DNA of 64,000 nt, taken from NCBI RefSeq assembly GCF_000429265.1, contig NZ_AUBN01000018.1, forward strand, positions 1 through 64,000, in the 5' to 3' direction. The DNA is from Actinomyces gerencseriae DSM 6844 (GTDB taxonomy: Bacteria > Actinomycetota > Actinomycetes > Actinomycetales > Actinomycetaceae). The notes under the pieces are model-generated. The model searched no databases, was not told the origin of the DNA, and worked only from the letters and a program-made list of their open reading frames with translations. A program made the position numbers and the translations under genes. Below, in pieces: positions 39,185 through 47,287 of this stretch. How positions within the stretch are numbered: position 1 is the stretch's first letter; each line of letters starts with the position of its first letter.

Positions 39185-40699
39185 CTAGGACCGGCGCACG
39201 CGTCGCGAGACCGCGGCCAGGGCCGCGATGACGGCCACGACGCCGCTGGTCACAGCGCAGATCGCCAGCACGCAGTCCATGGCGTGCACGTAGGCACGAT
39301 CGGCCTGGTCCGCCACCGCCACGGCCCACCCCGCGGGCAACCGGGAGGCGACCAGGTGCGCGGATGAGACCGTGTCGGAGACCGCCTGGACCACCTGGTC
39401 GGGCAGGCCCGCGGGCAGCGAGGACAGACCCCGCGTGTAGACGGTCCCCGACACGCTGCCCAGCGCCGCGATACCCAGGACGGAACCGAACTGGCGCACC
39501 GTGTTCAGCAGCGCGGCTCCCGAGCCCTCCGCCTCGGCCGGCACCGCGTCCATCGCCGTGGCGATCCCGAAGGACTGCGCCAGCCCCAGCCCCACACCGG
39601 CCATCACCAGACCCCGCACCAGCACCCGGGCGCCATCGCCCAGAGCCGTGCGAGCCGCCAGCGCCAACCCGGCCGCGACCAGCCCCAGCGCCACCGGCAT
39701 CACCCAGGCGTGAGCCCCCGGACGACGAAGCAGGCTCGACGCGGCTAGCGAGCCCACCACCGCGGAGGCCGCCAGGGGCATCAGCAGCATCCCCCCGCGC
39801 ACCGCCGAGTTGCCCAGCACCGTCTGCAGGTAGCTGGGGGCCACGAACAGGATCCCGAAGAGCACGAAGTTGACCAGCATCAACTCCACCGAGCGCGTCC
39901 GGAAACGCCTCACGCCCAGCAGCCACAGGTCCGTCAGCGTGTCCAGACGGTGCAGGTCCAGCGCCGCGTAGATGGCCAGCACCCCCACCCCGGCCACGAT
40001 CGGCGCCCACGTGGACACCCGCGTCCAGGAGTGCTCGGCGTTGATCAGCCCCCACGTGATCAGCGAGAACCCCGCCGCCGAGGTGACCACCTGCGCCCAC
40101 GGCAGGCCCCGACCGTCGCGCTGCGAGCGTGAGCCGGCTGGCACTAGCGTCAGGCAGCACGCCAGCACCACGCACGCCGCCACCGCGTCCAGGGTGAACA
40201 TCGATCGCCAACCGTGCGCGTCGATCATCATCCCGCCCACCAGCGGGCCCAACGGCGCCCCCAGCGCTCCGGCCGCCGTCCACACCCCCGTCGCCAGGCC
40301 CCGCTGCTCGGCAGGGAACATCCGCGGGATCAGCGCCAGCGACATCGGCGTGAACACGCTGGCCCCCACCCCCATGAGGACCCGGGCCATCATCAACCAG
40401 CCCACCGACCCCGACGTCGCCCCGACCAGGGCTCCGGCCCCGAACACGACCGCCCCGGCCACTAGTGTGCTGCGGTGCCCCAGACGGTCCCCCACCGCCC
40501 CGCCTGGCAGCAGCACCGCCAGGAACGCCAGGTTGTAGGACGACACGATCCACTCCAGCTGACTCGTGCCCGCCCCCAACGAGGTCGACAGGTCGGGCAG
40601 CGCGACGTTGATCATCGTCGTGTTCATGAACAGCATGACCATCCCCAGGCATAGGGCCCCCAGGCCCCACCACGGACGGTGTATGGTGCGGACTCGCAT
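39185..40699 (-). CDS. MFS transporter, DHA2 (14-helix) drug efflux type
   Basis: A 504-residue, 14-helix major facilitator. The N-terminus has MNTTMINVALPDLSTSLG (DHA2 motif D1), GDRLGHRSTLVAG (motif A), and motif-C-like GALGAPLGPLVGGMM. Relatives such as QacA/EmrB-type and Mycobacterium/Streptomyces pumps export drugs, dyes or antibiotics with protons. First gene of a two-gene operon with TetR. Carried inside the tRNA-fMet element, so it is likely an accessory resistance trait; the substrate cannot be told from sequence. Confidence 0.92.
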   Translation of the reverse strand: MRVRTIHRPWWGLGALCLGMVMLFMNTTMINVALPDLSTSLGAGTSQLEWIVSSYNLAFLAVLLPGGAVGDRLGHRSTLVAGAVVFGAGALVGATSGSVGWLMMARVLMGVGASVFTPMSLALIPRMFPAEQRGLATGVWTAAGALGAPLGPLVGGMMIDAHGWRSMFTLDAVAACVVLACCLTLVPAGSRSQRDGRGLPWAQVVTSAAGFSLITWGLINAEHSWTRVSTWAPIVAGVGVLAIYAALDLHRLDTLTDLWLLGVRRFRTRSVELMLVNFVLFGILFVAPSYLQTVLGNSAVRGGMLLMPLAASAVVGSLAASSLLRRPGAHAWVMPVALGLVAAGLALAARTALGDGARVLVRGLVMAGVGLGLAQSFGIATAMDAVPAEAEGSGAALLNTVRQFGSVLGIAALGSVSGTVYTRGLSSLPAGLPDQVVQAVSDTVSSAHLVASRLPAGWAVAVADQADRAYVHAMDCVLAICAVTSGVVAVIAALAAVSRRVRRS

Positions 40700-40780
40700 G
40701 TGGTAGACACTATCACTTGCGATATGTGCTCACTTCGTGGGCGGTATCCCTCCGGCCACGACCGTCCCTAGGAGAGCGTC

Positions 40781-41362
40781 ATGCGCCGACCCGTCTCGGT
40801 ACGCGTCCTCCGTTCCGGACACCTTCCCGAGCCCCTGGCCCGCCAACTGCTGGCGCTGACCAGGCGGTGTGACGGGGACTTCGTCCCGCTCTGTCCTGGC
40901 GCCACCGGCTCGGTCAGGAGCTCCGCGACCTCGGCCCTCAGGCCGGGGCGAACGTCGAGAAGTTACGTCGACTCCCTGCTCGAGCTGGCCCACCTCGTCG
41001 TCCTGGTGCAGGACGAGCGCCTGGTGGGCTACTGCGCCTACTACTGGCCCTGGATGTGGAGGGGGACCGAGCACGTCTACGTCTCCACCGCGGTGGTCGC
41101 CCCCAGTCACCGAGGCAGGGGGCTGAGCACGCGCACGGGGCGCCGGGTCGTGGCTCGCGCCCTTCGCCGCCGCGTGCCCCTGCTGGCCAAGACCTGGTCG
41201 ACGAACCAGGCGTCCATGGGCGCCCTGGCCCGCTGGGGCAGGGTCGATAAGATCGTGCGCGACGAGCGCGGCGCAGGCATCGACACCGTCTACTGGCGCC
41301 TGGACACCTCTGGCCCCCTGGCTGCCCTGGGTGTCATTCTCGCCAATGCCCGCACCGCCTAA
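40781..41362 (+). CDS. GNAT-like acetyltransferase
   Basis: A 193-residue protein with a GNAT fold signature: the central strand LVVLVQDERLVGYCAYY, then VYVSTAVVAPSHRGRGLSTR, where V-APSHRGRGLS is the acetyl-CoA-binding loop (Q/R-x-x-G-x-A/G). The end (WSTNQASMGALARWGRV) fits the C-terminal alpha4 region with the Asn-x-x-Ser/Met pattern. Substrate unknown. GGAGAG six bases upstream supports ATG 40781. Divergent from the efflux operon and part of the same cargo. Confidence 0.72.
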   Translation: MRRPVSVRVLRSGHLPEPLARQLLALTRRCDGDFVPLCPGATGSVRSSATSALRPGRTSRSYVDSLLELAHLVVLVQDERLVGYCAYYWPWMWRGTEHVYVSTAVVAPSHRGRGLSTRTGRRVVARALRRRVPLLAKTWSTNQASMGALARWGRVDKIVRDERGAGIDTVYWRLDTSGPLAALGVILANARTA

Positions 41363-41685
41363 CGTGCCCCGCCACTTCAGGGAGACTCCCCGACATCCCT
41401 TTCGCCCGGATGGATACGTCGCGGCCGTGCACGCCCATACGCATGCAACTGATCTTGTGGTCGACCAGGCCATTTCCACCCTCATAAGGGCTCCTGGGCG
41501 CGTTGGGTGAGCCATAGCCGGCCGCAGCTACCACACTCCAGCACCTCGCACTGACGAGGGGGCGGCGCCTAGGCAGCCCCGGCAGCGCGGCCAGGGCATG
41601 TGAGCGGTCAGCGAGCCCACGGACCCCGTCGCACCGTCTGGCCGCAGGCATTGCCGTCGCCCCGGCGCGCCAGACTTGACCATCA
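41363..41685. other. Gap inside the element with no supported gene
   Basis: These 323 bases contain open frames only in antisense or without recognisable features (for example minus strand 41651-41334, which runs into the GNAT gene). No repeats or hairpins stand out. Confidence 0.4.
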
Positions 41686-42120
41686 TCACTCGCTAGAGGC
41701 AGCCCGTACCCAAGGAGAACAGGAGATGACCGCCCCCGGGGGTGCCCCTATGTGGTGTGTCGAGCGGCGGCGGGTATCGGAGTTACCCACAGGCGCGTTG
41801 TCCACGGGCTCCCCGCAATCGGCCAATTTGGCCGGTTGCCGGGATTCCGAGGAAAACCCGACATTGAGCCAGTAGACGTTGGAGCGGCGCCCCGAGGTCG
41901 ATGAGCGCACCTCGACGGTCAGGAGGCCGAGCTCGGATAGGGAGTTGATGTGACGGCGCACCATCCGCTCTCCCATGCTCGTGCGGGCAGCGATCACCTG
42001 CTGCGAGGGCCAGCAGTAGTTCTCATCGTCGGCCTGATCCGCTAGAGCCAGCAGCACCAGCGTCTCCGACGGCCCCAGATCCTCGAGCTCCCACACCCAA
42101 TTCGACGCCCTCGTACTCAC
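41686..42120 (-). CDS. Helix-turn-helix protein of plasmid/phage replication type
   Basis: A 144-residue protein. The N-terminal part WELEDLGPSETLVLLALAD followed by WPSQQVIAARTSMGERMVRR and LSELGLLTVEVRSS is a winged-helix module common in replication-initiation and accessory proteins of actinobacterial plasmids and integrative elements. The C-terminal 50 residues (after about 95) are low in similarity and may reflect a degraded end. The GTG at 42120 (VSTRASNW) is preferred over the frame start at 42204. The next gene upstream on the same strand is the excisionase-like gene. Confidence 0.65.
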   Translation of the reverse strand: MSTRASNWVWELEDLGPSETLVLLALADQADDENYCWPSQQVIAARTSMGERMVRRHINSLSELGLLTVEVRSSTSGRRSNVYWLNVGFSSESRQPAKLADCGEPVDNAPVGNSDTRRRSTHHIGAPPGAVISCSPWVRAASSE

Positions 42121-42157
42121 GACCCATTCCCCATGGACGCGGCCACGACCAGCCCCC

Positions 42158-42433
42158 TCACCACGACAACACCCCTTGACCCGGAAGCTCCCCCACCCGC
42201 TCATGGCCTCCCGACCGACCCCCAGCAGGCGCCACCTCGGGCGTCAGCAGAGCCTCAATGTCCTCCCGACGAAAGTACTTACGGCCCCGGCGCCCGCTCG
42301 GCATCTCAACGAAGGGCAAGCGTCCTTGCTTCGCCCATCTGAGAACCGTCTGCGCGCTGGTGTCAGGGAGCATCGACGCAACTTCTGACGCACTCAGCAA
42401 GTCCTGGCGATCAACAAATCTCTTGACGGTCAT
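42158..42433 (-). CDS. Excisionase-like MerR/HTH protein
   Basis: A 91-residue DNA-binding protein. The motif LLSASEVASMLPDTSAQTVL and RWAKQGRLPFVEMPSGRRGR followed by KYFRREDIEALL is the helix-turn-helix_17/excisionase pattern. In mobile elements such proteins bend att DNA and steer excision. ATG 42433 is chosen for normal length; another ATG lies at about 42463. It diverges from the XRE-like gene across an 80-nt region that contains TTGACA (42479-42484) and an interrupted dyad (caatc ... gattg). The partner integrase is missing. Confidence 0.72.
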   Translation of the reverse strand: MTVKRFVDRQDLLSASEVASMLPDTSAQTVLRWAKQGRLPFVEMPSGRRGRKYFRREDIEALLTPEVAPAGGRSGGHERVGELPGQGVLSW

Positions 42434-42513
42434 GAGTGAAACGTATATCTTGGAGTTCGTCATGTCCAGCATCATCCGTTGACAATCTTGATGCTTCATG
42501 ATTGAGTTGAGCC

Positions 42514-42876
42514 ATGACGAAGCGCAAGACATCGATCGGCCTCAGTCCAGACCAAGCCATCGGCATGACCATCAATCAGGTGATGTTCACGCAGGGAGTC
42601 ACACGAGCCGCACTCGCACGCAGGATCGGCGTGTCGAGCTCATCGGTGTCGATGAAACTGCGAGGCCAGGTTGGCTGGAGCCTGGAGGACATCCTCGACA
42701 CCGCTGCGGCCCTTGGGCTCGAGGTCTCCGAGATTCTTCCGACCCGCGCCGCGGATGGCTCGTGGGTGCCGGCGGCGTACGTGCCGGGAGCGCAGAAATC
42801 CCCGGCACCCGCTGGTGCCGGGGACTCCGGGTTGGTAGCGGGGGCAGGATTCGAACCTGCGACCTCCGGGTTATGA
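42514..42876 (+). CDS. XRE-like regulator reaching into the tRNA-fMet gene antisense
   Basis: A 120-codon frame. Residues 1-85 are a cro/C1-type HTH: TINQVMFTQGVTRAALARRI and GVSSSSVSMKLRGQVGWSLE, then DTAAALGLEVSEILP. The last about 35 codons read through the tRNA terminator hairpin (42800-42823) and the antisense of the tRNA 3' half, giving the well-known artefact-like ending VAGAGFEPATSGL. So either the gene lost its natural stop when the element joined the tRNA, or it evolved to end in the att site. It is probably the element's immunity-type regulator. Confidence 0.65.
   Translation: MTKRKTSIGLSPDQAIGMTINQVMFTQGVTRAALARRIGVSSSSVSMKLRGQVGWSLEDILDTAAALGLEVSEILPTRAADGSWVPAAYVPGAQKSPAPAGAGDSGLVAGAGFEPATSGL
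42800..42823 (-). terminator. Terminator of tRNA-fMet
   Basis: ccccggcacc (42800-42809) and ggtgccgggg (42814-42823) form a 10-bp stem with a 4-nt loop. In the tRNA direction it is followed by ATTTCTGC, ten bases after the tRNA 3' end. It lies on the element side of the att core, so it may have come with the element. Confidence 0.7.
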
Positions 42877-42909
42877 GCCCGGCGAGCTACCGAACTGCTC
42901 CACCCCGCG
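42833..42909 (-). tRNA. tRNA-fMet (initiator, anticodon CAT)
   Basis: A 77-nt gene read on the minus strand from CGCGGGG (42909-42903) to the encoded CCA (42835-42833). The D-arm is GAGCAGTTCGGTAGCTC, the anticodon arm CCGGGCTCATAACCCGG and the T-arm GCAGGTTCGAATCCTGC. The acceptor pairs CGCGGGG with CCCCGCT, leaving position 1 (C) unpaired with U72. That mismatch and the three G-C pairs under the anticodon loop (GGG/CCC) are initiator marks. Its 3' half is the element attachment site. Confidence 0.95.
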
Positions 42910-42988
42910 GCGACGCCAAGAAGACTAGTCGCCGCGTCCCTGGAACTCAATCCACCGCTACGTGCCCTTGCTCACCCGTCCCGCCTGG

Positions 42989-45900
42989 TCAGCCCAGCTT
43001 CTTCTGGGCCTCGACCGCTCGGTTGAGGGCGTTATTGAGCCTGGTCTGAGCCTCGCCGTACGCCGTCCAGTCCCCGGACTGCATCGCCTTGTTGGAGTCG
43101 TCCATGGCGGTCTTCGCGTCCGCGAGCGCCGCGTTGAGGTCCGTCTGGGGGTCGCCGCTGGACGACGCCGGGGCGCTCCCGCTCGCAGAGGCGGAGGTCG
43201 AGGGCTGCGCACTCGCCGACGGCGCCTGCGCACCGGGAGACCTGGTCGCGGTCGGATCCGCCGAGGGCGCCGCCGACGGCTGACCGGAGGCGTCCGTGGA
43301 CGAGGACGTGTCATTGGCCGCGGCGGAGTCGCCGTCGACGACCTCCTGACCCGTCGTCGCCCCCGAGTCCCCTCCGAAGACCTGATCGAGAGCCTCCTGC
43401 AGCGTGTCGGCGAAGCCGATCTTGTCGCCGAAGGAGACCAGCACCTTGCGCAGCAGCGGGTACTGCGTCCCGGAGGAGGACTGGACGTAGACGGGTTGGA
43501 CGTAGAGCAGACCACCGCCCACCGGCAATGTCAGCAGGTTGCCCTTGATGACCTGCGAGCCCTGCTGGCTCAGCAGGTTGAGGACCTGGCTGGCGGTTCC
43601 GTCGGAGTTGAAGTTGTTCTGCACCTGCCCCGGGCCGGACACGTTGGAGGACCGCGGCAGCTCCAGGAGCCGCAGCTTGCCGTAGTCGGGGTTCCTCACC
43701 CCCGGCTCGCCACTGGCCGTCTCGGAGTCCACGGCCAGGAATCCGGTGAGCACATTGCGATCGGTGTTGCCGCCGATGATGTAGACGCTGGACAGGGAGA
43801 AGGACGCCTGCTCCTGGTCCGGCATCTTGAGGGTCAGGTAGTAGGGGGCCTGCGCCGAGTCGCCCTCCTTCGTGGGGTCGTCGGGGACCTTCCAGAAGTC
43901 ACCGCCCGAGTAGAAGTCCTCGGGATCCGTGACGTGGTACTTGGACATCACCGTGCGCTGGACCTTGAACAGGTCCTCCGGGTAGCGCATGTGGGCCATG
44001 AGGTCGGCACTCATATCGCTCATGGGCTTGACGGTGCCCGGGAAGACTGACTGCCAGGCGTCGAGGAGCGGGTCCTGCTCGTCCCACTCGTAGAGCTTGA
44101 CGCTGCCGTCGTAGGCATCGACGACCGCCTTGACGGAGTTGCGCACGTAGTTGGACTCCTTCGGCGCGCCGAGCAGGGAGGCCTGCCCCGTCGTCGCGTC
44201 GCTCATGGAGTCCTCCAGGGACTCGTGCTGGGAGTAGGGGTAGTTGTTGGTCGTGGTGTAGCCGTCGAGGATCCACACGACCCGCTTGGGCGTGCTCGGG
44301 TCGTCGTCGTCATCGACCACCGCCGGGTAGGGGTTGCCGTCCAGGGTCAGCCACGGAGCGACCTTGGCGACGCGCTTGGCCGGGTCGCGGTCGTAGAGGA
44401 TCTGCGAGCCGGGGCGGACCTCCTGGGAGAACAGGATATTCATCTCGGCGAACTTCGTGGCGTACAGGAGCCTGTTGAACGGGTTGGAGACGCTCGGGCC
44501 CCCGCTGCCCGTGAAGGTCGTGTTGACCTGGCCGGAGGCGGCCGTGTCGTCGGGGTAGTCGAGCTCGCGCGGGTTGCCGCCGTCGTCGCCGCCCACGATC
44601 GAGTAGGACGGCGTGGACTTGCCGAAGTAGATGCGGGGCTCGTAGTCGCCCAGCTCGCCCTCCGAGGGGATGCCGCCCTCCCAGAAGGCGGGCGAGCCGT
44701 CGGAGCTGGCCGTGTTGCCGTAGGCGGTGACCACGCCGTAGCCGTGGGTGTAGACGGTGTGGTCGTTGATCCATGTGCGCTGCCCGGCGTCCAAGCCCTC
44801 CTGGCTCATCTCGCGCACCGCGATGACCGTGTCGCGGGACTCGCCCGAGACCCCGTACCGGTCGACGTTGAGCTGGGAGTCGAAGGAGTAGTACTGCTTG
44901 TTCTGCTGACGCTGCTTGAACGCCGGGGAGACGAGGTTCGGGTCCAGCAGGCGGATCGAGGTCGTCGCCTCGGCGTCGTCCATGAGCTGCCCCGCCTCGG
45001 CGGTGGTCTTGGCGTCGTAGGCCTGGGCGTCGACATCGCCCAGGCCGTAGGCGCTCAGCGTGGCCCTGATGTTGCGGTCGATGTACTGGGCCTCCTCGCG
45101 CTGCGCGTTGGGGTCCACGACGAACTTCTGGATGACCACCGGGTAGGCGACGCCCACGAGCAGAGCCGAGATGACCATGACCACCACGCCCGTGACGGGG
45201 AGTCGCCAGGAACTGGTGCGCGCCGAGGCGATGAACATGACGGCCACGACCACGCTGATCGCGGCCAGGATCGCCTGGGCCGGGATGGAGGCGTGGACGT
45301 CGGTGTAGCCGGCGCCGTCGAACTTCGCGTTCGAGGCGTACAGGGAGGAGTAGCGGCTCAGCCAGTAGCCCGCGCCGTGGAGCAATGAGAACAGGGCGAG
45401 GAGGACGGTCAGGTGGAGTCGCGCGGACCGCGTGAAGTGAGGCGTGCGCGCGATCGAGATCCCGCCGTACAGGTAGTGGACGACGACGCTGGCGATCCCC
45501 GCGAAGACCACGACGCGCGACAGGAAGGACATCACGGTCTCCAGCACCGGCAGGATGAACACGTAGAAGGACATGTCCAGGCCGAACTGCGGGTCGGTGG
45601 TGCCGAAGGAGTGGGAGTGGATGGCCAGCAGCGCCTCCTTCCAGTGAGGCGCGAACTCCCATGCCGAGCTCAGCAGCGCCAGTACCGCGGGCACGATCCA
45701 GGTCAGCGAGCGGCGCATGGGCTCCACCGCGGTGCGGTAGGCCTCGAGATTGCGGGCCGCCTCGTCGTGCGGAAGGCTGATCTCGCGCGAGCGGTAGGCC
45801 CTGGTCATGGCGGCGAACACGGCGCCGAACATGATGAGGAAGCCGACGACGAACATGATGCCGGAGGCGATCCACTGGGTCCACACCACGCGTGCGAAGC

Positions 45901-46408
45901 CGAGCTGGTTGAACCAGAGCACCTCGGTCCAGGTGCGCGACAGGAAGATGATGATCGCCGCCAGCACGGCGAGAATCCCCAGCGTCCAGGCCAGTGGGCC
46001 CGGGCGACGCGAGCCTCCCGAGTCTCCGGCAGCGGGTCGAGAGGGGCGCCGGGGCCGTCCCGAACCGGCCGAGCCCCTTCGATCGGGACCGCGTCCGCCG
46101 CTTCCATCGCGTCCCGGGCGTCGTGCGCCGAAGGGGGCGGATCCGCCGAAGAGGATGGACGCCGGATCGAAGCCGCTCGACGGGCCCCCGCCATCCTGAT
46201 CGGGGGTCTCGTCGGGCGCCGCGTCCGCGGGGGAGTGCCCGGACGAGGCTCCCGTGGCTCCGCCGCGGGAGTCCCTGCCGGAGGCACTGGCCTCATCCGA
46301 CTGGAAGAAGCCGCCACTGACGCGATCCTCCCGGCTGGACGGGGAGGACTCGTCGGGCGCAGGGCGCTCGGGCTTGTCGTCGGAATCGTCGTCGGGCCTG
46401 GTGCTCAC
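42989..46408 (-). CDS. UPF0182 family membrane protein
   Basis: A 1139-residue protein of the actinobacterial UPF0182 family (mycobacterial Rv3193c type), function unknown. A disordered N-terminal tail rich in Ser/Pro/Gly/Asp (1-165) precedes about seven helices (for example LAWTLGILAVLAAIIIFLS, IMFVVGFLIMFGAVFAAM). A large extracytoplasmic domain follows (about 490-1020: NVDRYGVSGESRDTVIAVRE, YFGKSTPSYSIVGGDDGG). The end is another Ser/Ala/Pro/Thr-rich tail. The GTG at 46408 is preferred; the frame extends to 46513. Divergent from the PPA1309 gene. tRNA-fMet follows 80 nt downstream. Confidence 0.92.
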   Translation of the reverse strand: MSTRPDDDSDDKPERPAPDESSPSSREDRVSGGFFQSDEASASGRDSRGGATGASSGHSPADAAPDETPDQDGGGPSSGFDPASILFGGSAPFGARRPGRDGSGGRGPDRRGSAGSGRPRRPSRPAAGDSGGSRRPGPLAWTLGILAVLAAIIIFLSRTWTEVLWFNQLGFARVVWTQWIASGIMFVVGFLIMFGAVFAAMTRAYRSREISLPHDEAARNLEAYRTAVEPMRRSLTWIVPAVLALLSSAWEFAPHWKEALLAIHSHSFGTTDPQFGLDMSFYVFILPVLETVMSFLSRVVVFAGIASVVVHYLYGGISIARTPHFTRSARLHLTVLLALFSLLHGAGYWLSRYSSLYASNAKFDGAGYTDVHASIPAQAILAAISVVVAVMFIASARTSSWRLPVTGVVVMVISALLVGVAYPVVIQKFVVDPNAQREEAQYIDRNIRATLSAYGLGDVDAQAYDAKTTAEAGQLMDDAEATTSIRLLDPNLVSPAFKQRQQNKQYYSFDSQLNVDRYGVSGESRDTVIAVREMSQEGLDAGQRTWINDHTVYTHGYGVVTAYGNTASSDGSPAFWEGGIPSEGELGDYEPRIYFGKSTPSYSIVGGDDGGNPRELDYPDDTAASGQVNTTFTGSGGPSVSNPFNRLLYATKFAEMNILFSQEVRPGSQILYDRDPAKRVAKVAPWLTLDGNPYPAVVDDDDDPSTPKRVVWILDGYTTTNNYPYSQHESLEDSMSDATTGQASLLGAPKESNYVRNSVKAVVDAYDGSVKLYEWDEQDPLLDAWQSVFPGTVKPMSDMSADLMAHMRYPEDLFKVQRTVMSKYHVTDPEDFYSGGDFWKVPDDPTKEGDSAQAPYYLTLKMPDQEQASFSLSSVYIIGGNTDRNVLTGFLAVDSETASGEPGVRNPDYGKLRLLELPRSSNVSGPGQVQNNFNSDGTASQVLNLLSQQGSQVIKGNLLTLPVGGGLLYVQPVYVQSSSGTQYPLLRKVLVSFGDKIGFADTLQEALDQVFGGDSGATTGQEVVDGDSAAANDTSSSTDASGQPSAAPSADPTATRSPGAQAPSASAQPSTSASASGSAPASSSGDPQTDLNAALADAKTAMDDSNKAMQSGDWTAYGEAQTRLNNALNRAVEAQKKLG

Positions 46409-46636
46409 GGTCACGCTCCGTGTCGTTCGAGGTGCGCGCGCACGCGCGCAGATGGACTCCGACGCCGCGGGCGCCGGACACGACCATCGTCCCACAGGTC
46501 GCGCCGAGCCCACAAAACCCGTTCCGGACTCGCCTCATGAGCCGTCATGACCCGCTGCGCGCGGGGGCGCGGGCGGCCCGAGCCGAGTCCGACGACGGCG
46601 TCGACGCCGCGGAGCGGAGTGCCTAGTGTCACGGGT

Positions 46637-47239
46637 ATGACTGATACGACTGATACGACCGGGAGCTCGCCCGACCACCGACCAGGCTCGGGGCTCGGCT
46701 CTCCGCGCCGGACGGCCCTGGCCCGCGCCGTCATCGAGCTCGAGGAGCACGCCGCCCAGCGCGGCTGGGACGCTCCCGTCGGGATCTTCGCTCTGGTGCG
46801 CACCGCTGCCGCCCTGGAGCAGGATCCCGCGCTGGCCGAGGTGCTCGACGACGCGGCGCTGGCCGAGGCGCGGCACGACCCGCAGGCCCTGACCATGATC
46901 GAGCAGGAGAACCTGCCCGCCGCCGCGGATCTGGAGGATCTGCTGGCGCAGATCGCCTGGCCGTCCACCGTCGACGGCACGGCGCTCGTCGTGGAGCGCG
47001 TGGTGCTGCCGGCCGAGGCGGAGCAGGAGGCGGCCGCGATCCAGGACCCGCAGGAGCGCCTGGGCTTCCTGAGCGAGAGGCCCGACCGCGAGGACGTGCG
47101 GATGGTGGTCGGGGTACTGCGCACCGGCGAGTCCTGGTGCGCGGTCCGGTCCCGGTCGCGGGACTCGTCCGACCAGGTGATGAACGGCGAGACGCTCGTG
47201 CCGGGGCTGGTCGAGGCCCTGAGCTCGACTCTCGTCTGA
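46637..47239 (+). CDS. PPA1309 family protein
   Basis: A 200-residue soluble protein conserved beside UPF0182 genes in actinobacteria; function unknown. Family landmarks: RAVIELEEHAAQRGWDAPVG at the N-terminus, ALVRTAAALEQDPAL, EDLLAQIAWPSTVDGTALVV and the C-terminal RDSSDQVMNGETLVPGLVEA. ATG 46637 starts a short Thr-rich lead (MTDTTDTTG); the frame is open 30 codons further upstream. Confidence 0.87.
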   Translation: MTDTTDTTGSSPDHRPGSGLGSPRRTALARAVIELEEHAAQRGWDAPVGIFALVRTAAALEQDPALAEVLDDAALAEARHDPQALTMIEQENLPAAADLEDLLAQIAWPSTVDGTALVVERVVLPAEAEQEAAAIQDPQERLGFLSERPDREDVRMVVGVLRTGESWCAVRSRSRDSSDQVMNGETLVPGLVEALSSTLV

Positions 47240-47274
47240 ACCGATCTCGGCGCGGAACCGGACCGATCTCGGCG
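47240..47274. repeat. Intergenic element: accgatctcggcg repeated with 22-bp period (copy 2)
   Basis: accgatctcggcg occurs at 47240-47252 and 47262-47274, separated by cggaaccgg-type sequence. Spacing and sequence match the element at 11819-11853. Here it lies between the convergent stops of the PPA1309 gene (47239) and the DUF2342 gene (47288), so a promoter role is unlikely at this copy. Confidence 0.6.
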
Positions 47275-47287
47275 AAAGGGGGCGGGG

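Larger units (their letters stand above)
36975..42872. mobile_element. Decayed integrative element in tRNA-fMet (no integrase left)
   Basis: A 38-bp direct repeat bounds the segment: 36975-37012 and 42835-42872, 36 of 38 identical. The right copy is the 3' part of an intact tRNA-fMet gene (anticodon loop to C74). The left copy is only that fragment. This is what site-specific insertion at a tRNA 3' end leaves: the element sits on the tRNA's 3' side. Cargo: parA fragment, IS3 remnant, TetR/MFS efflux pair, GNAT enzyme, replication-type HTH protein, excisionase-like protein, XRE-like regulator. No integrase or relaxase is visible, so the element looks immobile. Confidence 0.78.

Noticed and set aside
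41334..41651. 105-codon minus-strand frame after the GNAT gene
   Set aside because: No similarity, no ribosome site, overlaps the end of the GNAT gene.
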